Below, in pieces: positions 1 to 10,014 of a stretch of DNA of 64,000 bases (its first letter is position 1; every line of letters starts with the position of its first letter). Below the pieces are notes generated by a model, which was not told the origin of the DNA, ran no database searches, and saw nothing but the letters and a program-made list of their open reading frames with translations. Source of the DNA: Chaetomium olivaceum (Eukaryota > Ascomycota > Sordariomycetes > Sordariales > Chaetomiaceae); NCBI GenBank assembly GCA_039881045.1, contig JAYWVB010000021.1:372001-436000 (forward strand), written 5' to 3'. The translations under genes were made by a program, and so were the position numbers.

Positions 1-44
1 GCCGGACGAGATGGGCTCGGGTTGGAGTCTTTGAGCGTGGGCAT
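1..44 (-). CDS. possible 5' end of a gene running off the left edge
   Basis: On the minus strand an ATG at 44-42 opens a frame that stays open for 14 codons to the window edge. It follows a pyrimidine/CA-rich leader of the kind seen upstream of fungal start codons. The peptide is Pro/Ser-rich and too short to identify. This is a weak call resting only on the open frame and leader. Confidence 0.15.
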   Translation of the reverse strand, partial: MPTLKDSNPSPSRP

Positions 45-930
45 GATATATGATGTGGTGAAGGGATGTGGTTGTGATGCTATCATATAAGTACAAAGGT
101 AGCAAGCATTCTTGTCTTAAAGAAGAAAAAGCAACAACAAAATAAACAAAATATACAACAAAAGATAACTGCTGAGAGGCGGTGGAGATTGTGGTGGGTC
201 AACTGTGAACTCCTGTGAAGATGGATTGGATTGCGCGAACCAAGATGCTGGGAAACATTGGCAAAAGGAAGCCCCCCTTGCCCCCCTTTTCCGCGCTTGG
301 AGGGACATTAGTATGAACATGATTTGATGTTTCGCTGAGAGGGAAAGAAAAATAAGAATAAAATAACAGACGCATGCCCAGAATAGCCGGCTAGGAAGCT
401 CCCACAAATTATCAAAACTGAAACACACAGCTCAAGCTGTTTAATCTTTTTGGAGGCCCCAGGAAACGCGTTTCGTGTTTGAGTCTGGGGAACAATCAAG
501 TTCGGGAGCAGCGGCGATTGACTAGGTAAGCTGGCCCCGCCTGTTGGGGATCCGGCATGGTGCTGCCGCAACGCCAAGAACCCCTGCAACTGACTGGACA
601 AGGGGGCGACTCGTCTCCTGTCGTGTGCTTCAGATCGGCAATTTCGACTTCATTCAACAACAACAGACACCATCAATGTTGGCTCCTAGAGCAGCTGGCC
701 TGATGAGCGCTACTTTGCTTTCTTTTTTAGCAATTTGCTGATTATTTCGTCGTTTTCACCACGCTCATTTGTGATTCTGGCAACATTAACATTACACAAC
801 TGCATTGGTTTCACCGTCGTCTTTTTCCGAGACACCCTTTAAATCGTCCCCATCCAAAACTATCCGCGACGACCGACGACCAGACAGACCCATCCTTTTC
901 CGAAGCCGACGGAAACAAAACCCGCCTATC
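45..930. other. intergenic region and 5' leader
   Basis: No convincing coding region. The last ~130 bases are the leader of the downstream gene, whose frame is open upstream of the first ATG at 931 but contains only a TTG start at 805. The earlier open frames are short and low-complexity. Confidence 0.5.
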
Positions 931-3739
931 ATGGCGCCAAATCAAGACCAACGGTACGATCCCGTGCCACCAATACCGACCTATGATGAAGCCGTCGCGG
1001 GCGGCAGCGCCTGGCACCACGATGTCGCAAACTCCCCCATCGACGGGCCCCACGACCACCGACACACCACCGAAGCCGAAGCCGAGGGTCAATCCCTCCT
1101 AACCAGCAACTCCCGACACGCCTTCGAATCCTCCTCCGCCTCTAACAGCCACCCCCACCACCCCACGACGCAACAAGGCCGACGACCCCGCGGCTACCGC
1201 CCGCCGACCGTCGAGACAGACGACGAGAGCAACTTATTCTCGTCCGACGACTCCGACTCTGATTCGGACGCCGAGGCGGAACATGTGCGCCGCGAGATGC
1301 AGGAGCTGGAGATCGACGACTCAGACGTCCATGGCCGGGGCCGCTCTTCGTGGGGTAAGCGCATCGGTTTTCTCGCGCTGCCGCAGTGGCGCTGGCGGTG
1401 GAGGTGGCGGATTCCGGGTCTGCGGCGGCCGGCGGGCGGGAGTGGGAATGCAGGGGACAATGCGGCACCGGCACCGACGCCGGAGGAGGAGGGTGCGTCG
1501 CGGTCCTCGTCCCGCTTTGCGCGCGCGCTGGCGTCGTTTCCGAAGTTTGGGAGTCCGGCGCTGCTGCTGCTTGTTGCGAGGACGATCGCGGTGTTTGTGG
1601 TGCTGGGGGTCTTGTACCTGGTGTTTTCGAGCGATCTGTTCAACAACATGGCCCGTAGGATGGGCAGCCAGATGTACGACCCCGAGAGCGTGCGCAGCCA
1701 TGTCCAGAACAGCATTGACGCGAGGAGGATACGCGACCACCTGAGACACTTTACGAGCTACGCGCATGTTGCCGGGACGGCGGGGGATTTTGCGCTGATG
1801 GAGGATACCGAGATGTTGTTTAGGAAGTACGGTTTGGAAGACGTCAGGCGGGACACGTACCATGTCTATCTGAATTACCCCAAGCATGGGGGCAGGGCGG
1901 TCGAGGTGTTGGGGAAGGATGGCAAGGCGACTTGGGCCGCGAAATGGAAAGAGGAGCAGGTCGGAGGCAGGGGTACCCGCCAGACTTTTGCATTCCACGG
2001 GCATTCGAAATCGGGCGATGTGAAAGGGCGGTTAGTATATGCCCACTACGGGTTGAGGGAAGACTTTCAGCTGCTAAAGGACCGTGGCATCAACTTGAAC
2101 GGGGCTATCGCGCTAGTGAGGCATTACGGTCCGCAACATGACATCGCTTTGAAGGTCAAGGCGGCTGAGGAGGCTGGGGCCGTGGGGTGCATTACATACA
2201 GCGATCCTGCGGACGACGGCTTTCTGAAGGGTACGACAGCACCCAAGGGTCCTGTCCAAAACGGGACCGTTAGCTTGCTGAGCTGGGTTGTCGGAGACGT
2301 TCTAACCCCCGGTTGGGGTAGCAAGGATAACATGCCACGCATGAAGTTGGACCAGACCAAGGGCCTCGTCAAAATCCCCAGCATTCCCCTGGCATCGCGC
2401 GATGCGCAGGACCTGCTCCAGCGCCTCAAGGGATCTGGCGAGCTGGTTCCCGAGCAATGGGTTGGGGGTGTTCCTGATGTGGGCGAGTGGTGGACCGGGA
2501 ACGGCTCCTCGCCCATCGTGCGGCTGAAGAACGAGCAGGACGAGGTCGAGAAGCAGCCGATCTGGAACGTGTACGGCAGCATCACGGGTATTGAGCAGGG
2601 AGAAAAAGGTCATCATCGGCAACCACCGCGACTCCTGGGCGTTTGGCGCGGTAGACCCTCACTCGGGGACTGCTATCATGTTGGAAATTGCCCGCATACT
2701 GGGTGACCTCAGCGCCCGTGGCTGGCGGCCCCTACGCACCATCGAATTTGCGTCGTGGGATGCCGCAGAGTACAACTTGATAGGGTCAACGGAGTACGTC
2801 GAGCAGAACGACGAAGCGCTGCGCCGAGATGCCCTCGCCTACATCAACCTCGACAATGCCGTGTCCGGTGACACCTTCTACGCCGCTGGGTCACCCGTCT
2901 TCCGCAAGCTGCTTCTCCAAGTCCTGAACCGTGTCGCCGACCCCCACTTCAACCGCACCCTGCGCGAACGCTGGGACCGGCGCAAGGGTGAGATTGAAGG
3001 CCCGGCACCGACTCTGACTATGTACCTTTCCAAAACATTGCCGGCACTTCATCCCTCGATATCCACTTTGGCGGCGAAAAGTTCCCCCACCGTTCCAGCT
3101 ACGAGAATTTCGAGTGGATGGACAACGTCGGCGACCCCGGCTTCATCTACCACGGCCTCCTAGGCCAGGTCCTGGGCCTCCTGATCCTCGAGCTGTCCAA
3201 CCGCCCCATCCTGCCCTTCGACATTCCCGCGTACGCCAACAACCTAGTCCGCTGGGTCCAAGAGCTCGAGTCCTGGGCTAACCTCCGAGAGGGCAAAACC
3301 CCGTCTTTCGATAACCTCAAGCTCGCACTCAAGGAGGTGATAGCGTCGGTCCGCGAGTTCATCAAGTGGGAGGCCAACTGGGAAAACAGTCTGCTCGCGT
3401 CAAGCGGGTGGGAGCCGTCAGGGCTAGGGATCGGCGATGCGACTACAACGCGCGCATGGGCAAGTTTGAAACGGATCTATTAGACCTCGCAGGGGTATGT
3501 CGACCAATCATCCACCCACTCATGCCTGTTCAAGGTGCTAACAATCTGGCGAATAGATACCCGGCCGCACACAGTTCAAACACGTCGTGTTCGGCCCGCA
3601 GGCCTGGTCCCGCGACCCCGAAGCTTACTTCCCTTCTGTTCGAGACGCAATCATCTCGGGCAACACGACACACGCGCAACTGGCCGTGGACAATGTTGCC
3701 CAGGTCTTGACACGGGCGGCTGTTAATCTGGGGAGATAA
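931..3739 (+). CDS. transferrin receptor/glutamate carboxypeptidase-like membrane protein (Tre1/Vps70 group), with frameshifts
   Basis: Type II membrane protein of the M28/PSMA-transferrin receptor family. From the ATG at 931: an acidic, disordered cytosolic N-terminus with an IPTYDEA motif near residue 15, a transmembrane segment near residues 209-232, a PA-type domain (about nt 2000-2500), the M28 peptidase-like domain with NHRDSWAFG and VDPHSG (nt 2610-2680), and a helical dimerisation domain. The last exon follows an intron at 3495-3556 (GTATGT, GCTAAC branch, TAG) and ends at TAA 3737-3739. Family sequence continues through three frame changes near 2595, 3000 and 3435; none has room for an intron. 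PSMA reads DAEEF where this protein reads DAAEY, and the last zinc-ligand His is Arg (PHRSSYENF). Yeast Tre1/Tre2 are related adaptors of the Rsp5 ubiquitin ligase; the IPTY motif fits such a role. Tail to tail with VPS35. Family assignment is firm; active enzyme versus pseudoenzyme is inferred. Confidence 0.85.
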
Positions 3740-4580
3740 GCCCCAAATTTGCCGCCCGCCTAGTCGCTCACTCACTCGCTCATATGCGTATCTCCTTTTT
3801 GTTTATTTTCTCAAATTATCTGCTAGACAGCTCCGGAACAGGAGCTTGGGAGGGAGGACAAACCAGGAGAGGGAGGATTTCTTGCCATCTTAGTTTTTGC
3901 ATCGCATCGGCGCATTGGGTTGCTTTTATCAAGCTTGCAATTTACCTGCCTGCTTGTTTCTGGGTCCTTGCCGGCCATCATCATATTTCCTTTCTGGGGT
4001 TGTTGGAGGGCATCGACGGCCTCGTCGCGTTTTCGAACTGTATTTTACCCGCCTGCCTGTCGCTATCTGTCTATGTACAGTCAGGGCTGGGCTAATTCTT
4101 CAGCGGAATATCAGGGTCTCCGAATATGGGGGATCTCTTTTGGTCGGCATCTTTGAGCCTGCACAGTTGGCGGCTGTTTAATACTGCTCTGTACGCGTTC
4201 ATGTGGATGCATCAACTTCTCCAGGTATGTCCTGGAATCGGTATAGCCAGCCTACGCTCAACTTTCCGCGGAAGCCTAGAGGCGAAAAGGGATCATCGTT
4301 GAAAATAACAAGCAATAAACTGGCTTTTGGCTCAAACAAAAAAAGCTGACCGATCAAACTCCGATAAGACACAACAACATAAGGGACAGGTGTACATATA
4401 TACAGTAAATGTACACGCAGGAAATTCCTCCATGCGGGATTGTGGGTGTAGTGGGAGCGGTATCTTTCTCATATCTTGTGCCTTTGTGGCCCCCCAGTCT
4501 GCGAGGACCAACCTCGAAGTCCGCCCGCCCGCCTTCGCTCCATTATAGGCATACAAATTACCACCAAACCAAAGAGCCGA
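3740..4580. terminator. convergent 3' intergenic region
   Basis: Gene-free space between two genes whose 3' ends face each other. It is T-rich just after the Tre1-like stop and presumably holds both polyadenylation sites. No open frame here looks like a protein. Confidence 0.4.
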
Positions 4581-7474
4581 CTATTTCGGCGCCAGAACAA
4601 TGCCCTCGTACTCCTTACTCCGGATCATGTCAAGTGTCTGCATAAAGTGCTTCCTGCTGGCGTCGACAGACGGTGAGTCCTGTTGGTTACCGGCCAGGTT
4701 GGAGTGGATGAGCTCGATGAGACCGTTGAGATACTTGGTGGTGACCTGCAAAGTATATTAGCGCCACGAAGCCGAGCATTTCCGCTGGTTGGGGGTTGCT
4801 CACCGATTCGTTCTTCTGGTCAAAGTAGTAGACATATCTGTCGAGTATCTCGACAAACAACTCGATCGAGGTAGCAGTCTCCATGCACGAATCTGCCACG
4901 CGGAGAGCGCGCTGGAGGCACTCGAGGACGCGTTTGCCGTCACGGTATAGCTAGTGTTCTGGGTTAGCATCTTGAATTACAAGCAAGAAGGGTTAGGGAG
5001 ATCTCACCTCTGTCTCTTCTGTCTCCCCGTTCGCGGCGATCGGCGTCGCCCACCACAGGTGGCTGGCCAGGTAAACCGCGCGGCACTGGTCCGGCTTGCG
5101 AAGCAATTTGCTGGCGTGTTGGGCGCATTTGGTAATGAGGGTGTCGTAGTTCTCCTTGCCGAAGTTTCTTGTCCGGTGAAGTGCGCTGGAAATCACGCAG
5201 ACGGCTTGGAATTGGGCCTTGGAGTCACTGATGGCCTCCTCGTACACCGTGAACGCCTGCGCAAAGAACTCGTACGCGACCTCCTCAAAGCCGGCCATGT
5301 CGGCTACCTGCCCACAAGAGCAGAACAGCCGGAGGGACAGCTCCGCCGCGCCCGAACCATTAACGCGGGTGTACAGAGTCGATACGGCGGAATGTAGGAA
5401 TTTGAAGAGCGCCGAAGATTGTGATGACCAGTTGTCGTCATAGTGCTCGCGGGTCTTGAAACGGCGGGCGAGCTTCAGGCCAGCGGTAACGAGCGGTGGC
5501 GTTGTGGTGCGAATCCGTTCGTTGCCTTCTCCATACGCCTTTCTTGTCATTTGTAGGAGGCGGAACTGGGTATCGTTGTCGTCGGAATGTATCAAGTGAA
5601 CAAGGCGAGCCAGCCAACCTTGCTCCTCCATGGTCTCGTCGGTTTCGAGGGCGCGAGCTCGGGGCTGTACGACGCCGGGATATCCGGCTGGTGGTTGTGA
5701 TCCCTCTCTGATAAGAACCTTGAGGACTTCGAGGACATTCTCGAGGTGGGCTGGTGTAGAAATGAAAGTTTGGTTCTTGAGGAGTGTTCTCGCAACCGAC
5801 CCCGCGACCGCTCTTCGCGTGGGGTAGGTCTGGGATTGGAGTAAGGGGACGTAAGTGGGGAGAGACAAGGCCGTGAAAATCGACAAATAACGTCGGAGGG
5901 GGCTCTGGAGAAGCGCCAACAGACTTTGCTGTGCTGGTTGGGAGTGGAGATCTGCGCTGTTGGCGTGCTCCTGGACCTTACTATGGGCGTAGCCCAAAAT
6001 CTGATCGACGTAGTCCAGCCTCTCGGGGTAAATATTGAGCGCCAGGTTCGTCAGCGAGACACACAAAGCTATGGTGTCTTGTATTGGGAGGTGCTGCGCC
6101 TGAACGAGGTTCTTCACCTGCCCAAAAAATACCTCGTAAAGGGGTACATTCTCGGGGATTCCCCTTCGCTTCGTGGTCGGCTGTGAATCCTCCCCATTGA
6201 CCGCCGTCGCCTCGGTTTCTGCTATAGACGGGGTCGTCTCATCGACCGCCTTGGCCGTTTCTGCGACCGACCCGGCGTCACTTTCAGGTTTGCCTCCATT
6301 CTCGGGCGCTGGAGCAGCTTCCTCTGGGGAAGCGCTCGAAGTCTGAGCGGCGCTTTCTGCACCTAGCTTAACCTTCTCGAGAAGGTTCGCCAACGCCTCC
6401 TCTTCCATCTTTTCCCTGTCCTCCTCCGACTCGTTCTGGGATTCGCGCTCGGCGTAGTCGGAAAGGCGATCCATGAGGCCTATGACGATACCCTTCACAT
6501 CCACGTGAGGGTTTAACCGCGAGACGGCACCGAGGAACTGGTCGAGAGTATGGAGGTGAAATTCGTCTGGGAAGACCTGGGTGATGACCTCGAGCAGGTA
6601 CTCCTGGGCTAGAACGTCGCGGCATTGGACAACCTGCTCGAGTAATGGCGCTAGAATGCCATTTTTGTATGCCTGCAGATCCACCAGCTGGCTGAGCCGT
6701 ACAACGTTGCTCCCAACCAGCAACTGAAGCTCCTTCCTCTCCTGTGTCCTCTGATCCCGCTCCCTTGAGTGCCCCTGATGCTGCAGACGAACCCAGAGCT
6801 TATTCATCTCAACAAAGTTGGTGAGCACAAAATTGATCGAGTCTTGGAGGTTTCCTTCTGGCCCATCCGAGTCGCCAGACGGGAGACAATCCCTAGCTTG
6901 GCCGGAGAGGTAGTAGCGCAAGAAGAGACCGCGAATCGGGTGTTGTACGCCGCGGCTCATGTCCATCATGTCCTTCATCAGTTCCTTAACTGGTGCGCCC
7001 TCGATGGCCATGTATGCGGTGCCGACGGTGATCATGAGGTAGAGGCGGGGGACAATGTTGCCGGCATATTGGACAAGCTCGTATAGGTCGGCGAGGTGGT
7101 TGACGGGGTGGTTCTCGCGCAGGTGGACTGAAAGGTAGCGCAAGGCGTCAAAGACGGCCATGTACAGTTCGTAATATTGTTTGGGGCCCAGACTGCTTGT
7201 TCGGAGCTCGGAGACTAAGGTAGAACTAGGGGTGGCGTCAGCAACGTCCGCGTTTGGTATGAGTCGTGAATGCGCTACTCGGCCCGCCTCAGCCATTCCA
7301 AAACCAATGTCAGAAGGAAGAAATGGGAAATTGAACACACCAGCATTTGAGCGCATCCATCAATTTCCCTGGCGTATCCAAACACTTGCGCATCAACGTT
7401 GTCTGTTGGCGCACAGCAATGAGGGCATCCTCGAGGAGCCGGGATTGGTCCTCGGGGGGCGCGGGGGTCGTCAT
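4581..7474 (-). CDS. vps35: vacuolar protein sorting protein 35, retromer cargo-recognition subunit
   Basis: VPS35 is the alpha-solenoid core of the retromer, which returns sorting receptors from endosomes to the Golgi. Four exons give an uninterrupted 887-residue protein: 7341-7474, 5008-7225, 4804-4950 and 4581-4745. Splice sites are canonical (GTGTGT, GTGAGA and GTGAGC donors; CAG/TAG acceptors). The N-terminal block includes LMDALKC then STLVSELRTSSLGPKQYYEL across the first intron, followed by HPVNHLADLYELVQYAGN and PRLYLMITVGTAYM, the most conserved part of the family. The C-terminal exons carry RDGKRVLECLQRALRVADSC and VTTKYLNGLIELIHSN, also family hallmarks, and the protein ends in LAPK. 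A fungal-style acidic low-complexity linker of roughly 90 residues (Glu/Ala/Pro-rich) sits between the solenoid halves. No frame damage. Divergent from the SDR gene upstream. Confidence 0.96.
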
Positions 7475-8664
7475 GGTATCGTTGGTGTTGTTGCCACCTT
7501 GATCTCAATATCGCCGGCGATGTGCTAAAATAGTGAGGGTAGGATGGTAGGTTGCGGCTTAAGGGTCATGCGCAAAGTGAAGTGCCGATGTGGGATCAAG
7601 AAACTATTGTCTGTCCATAGCTGCTTTGCGAGGGAATGACGACGCCAGCAGCGACACAGCTCCGCAATGCAGCAAGTCAGGGACCAGCCAGAAGCCAAGA
7701 GTGGCTGGAGTGCAAGGCACCACCAAAGCGTTGGATTACATAACTGGCTTCTGGATGCCCCACCATAGCACGTGAGTGCACAGCAGAACGCGTCGCGCCA
7801 TGAACTGATTCCGAGGTTGTGGAACGTGGGAAGAAGCAACGTCGGTTTGCTCAACTCCAGCTTGGGAACATCCTGATGCCGTCATTTAGTTGCAATTGGC
7901 CGAGATTTACACCACTTTCAGTGGCATCTTGATAAAGTTTGCTGCCTGCAATTATTGTAATGAAGGGGAAAATGGCTCCGACCCTTTTTATTACTTTGGG
8001 ATTTCGAGAAGCCAAGCGGCGACTGGCGCTGCCAACCAGTTAACTAAAAAGATGGGGGTCAACTCGTCAAATTTTTCAAACATAGTATTATCGGCGGCGG
8101 CGTTTGGCGGTCTGCTGTCGGTCCGGCAGCCGCAGCGGGTGACAAATCCAACCTTTGTTCGTGATATCACTTGAGGCTGGGCACCAACGTCGCTGAGTGA
8201 GCAACTGCCATATTGGGAAAACGAGGTTCGATCTACGCGAATGAAATACCCAATCCGGGTTCGGACGCTACGAATGGTCTCGATCGTGCAGTTCCATGCA
8301 ACGCTTCTCAAGAAGCGAAAGAGAAAAAAAAGCGTCACAAGCCCCGCCTTACAAATACAACCAGTGCTCATGATCCACGAGCTCGGTGAGTTGGCTTGTT
8401 TAGTTCAAGTTGATTCCATCAAGGCGGCGATGCGGCGGAAGTCTCTCCGACCAACGCCGATGGCATCATATGAGCAGAAAGAAAACTCTCCGGGAGGCGA
8501 AGAGACAAAATATGTGCACGTGTAGGGACATGTCCGTTTCAAGAGTATAAAACTCCCGCAACGCCTCCCCGCATTGTAAATACCAAGTTTCTATCATCAT
8601 CCCAACATCAGCATATCAGCACTCCCATCCTTTAGCAAACCGGCCCCCTTTAACAATCCATCCA
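7475..8664. promoter_or_regulatory. divergent promoter region between VPS35 and the SDR gene
   Basis: About 1.2 kb shared by two divergently transcribed genes. A TATA-like TATAAAA lies at 8546-8552, about 115 bases before the SDR start codon. No TATA is evident on the VPS35 side. No other gene seen. Confidence 0.4.
8546..8552 (+). promoter_or_regulatory. TATA box of the SDR gene
   Basis: TATAAAA about 115 bases upstream of the start codon, followed by a CA-rich leader with several TCATCATCC-like tracts. Confidence 0.5.
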
Positions 8665-9589
8665 ATGGCCACTACTCTCTCCCTCGCCGGCAAGACTGCC
8701 ATCGTGACCGGCTCTGGTCGCGAGAACGGCATCGGTGCGGCCATCGCCCTGGCACTCGCCAGGAACGGCGCCCGCGTCGTGATCAATTACGTCTCGGACA
8801 GCTCTGCGTCCCGAGCAGCCAAGGTGGTAGCCAACGTTGAAGCTGTCGGCGGCCAAGCCATTGTCGTCCAAGCCGACGTGTCGACTCCCGAGGGAGCAGC
8901 CAAGCTCGTCAAGGACACCCTCTCCGGATTCAAGACGGACAAGATTGACATTCTCAGTTTGTCCCTCCTTCGCCCTTTTGACTCACCGATTACCCCTTTG
9001 CTAACGTGTCCGGAACCAAAAGTCAACAATGCTGGCGCGGGAACTGGCCAGGGCAAGTTGCTGATCGACGTGACACCCGAGGAGGTGCAGAAGGCGTTTG
9101 CTCTGAACACCTTTAGCACGCTGTATTCCGCTCAGGCTGCGGCACCGTACATCCCGTCCGGAGGCCGCATTGTCAACATCGGGACTGTCGTCTCGCGGAT
9201 CCACACCATCTCCGGCGTTGGTGTATATGGCGCAAGCAAAGCCGCCCAGGAGTATTTGACTGCCGCGCTCGCGGCCGAGGTGAGTCTAGCCGTGTTCCAA
9301 GCCCCTGGGATGATGCCCGTTGACGGTATGGGGTGTGTAGCTCGGTCCTCGCCAGGGGATTACTGTCAACACCGTTGCCCCTGGTCCCACCATGACAGAT
9401 GCGGCGACTTGGTTCCCCGAGGGCGAGCTCAGGGATGAAGTCAACCAAAAGATGTCCGTTGGGGCTAGGCTGGGCAGGGTCGCTGGATACCCGGAGGAGG
9501 TAGCGGATGCCGTCTTGTTGGTTGTCTCTAATGGTGCGAGGTGGATTACGGGGCAGTACATTGCCGCCAGCGGTGGAATCACCGCCTGA
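8665..9589 (+). CDS. short-chain dehydrogenase/reductase (FabG-like, classical SDR)
   Basis: NAD(P)-dependent oxidoreductase of the classical SDR family, 265 residues, from three exons: 8665-8956, 9023-9279 and 9341-9589. Intron 1 has a GTTTGT donor, a GCTAAC branch point and an AAAAG acceptor; intron 2 starts GTGAGT and ends GTGTAG. The N-terminal glycine-rich cofactor loop is TGSGRENGIGAA, the NNAG motif starts exon 2, and the catalytic YGASK (Tyr-x3-Lys) precedes intron 2. The usual active-site serine strand reads IVNIGTVVSR. The C-terminus GQYIAASGGITA resembles FabG-type ketoacyl reductases and glucose/versicolorin-type reductases. The substrate cannot be read from sequence. There is no neighbouring biosynthetic gene, so a secondary-metabolite role is unsupported. 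Confidence 0.92.
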
Positions 9590-10014
9590 TTTGGTCTTCA
9601 GGTTGCTGTTAAGTTTGTCGTCATTAATAGATCCAAAATTAGAGGGTGGTAGATGATTAGCACTGCGAGGGTTTGTGCCCAAAAAATGCGACTCAAATTC
9701 CCTTTCGCACCTTCCTGATCCCGACTTCCGGACCTTCCACTTTCTTTTAAGACCTTTCATCTAATTTAGCTTGCAGGTAAATAATTGTTGAACTCGACGT
9801 TGAATTCTCTTAATTTGACACGCACCGTGCCAGCCTGCTTTCTTCCTTTCAACTTCCCAAGCCACCGACTGCCGGCACCCGCAAAACAAACGGAAGCGAC
9901 TGCAGCTCCAAACGGCAGTTGTAAACACTACCCATTTTTCTTCTCTTCACATTTCCCTGGTATTTTCCTCATGAACTCTCAACAATCACGGTAACAAGCG
10001 ATCACATCACAAAT
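9590..10014. other. intergenic region
   Basis: 3' flank of the SDR gene and 5' leader of the dynamin gene. Pyrimidine-rich tracts precede the ATG. No further feature seen. Confidence 0.4.

Noticed and set aside
1321..2004. long minus-strand frames over the Tre1-like gene and similar antisense frames over other GC-rich genes
   Set aside because: They are shadows of high-GC codons on the opposite strand with no protein features.
2590..3440. introns as the cause of frame changes in the Tre1-like gene
   Set aside because: Conserved residues continue within a few bases on both sides; no GT-AG pair of at least 45 bases fits.
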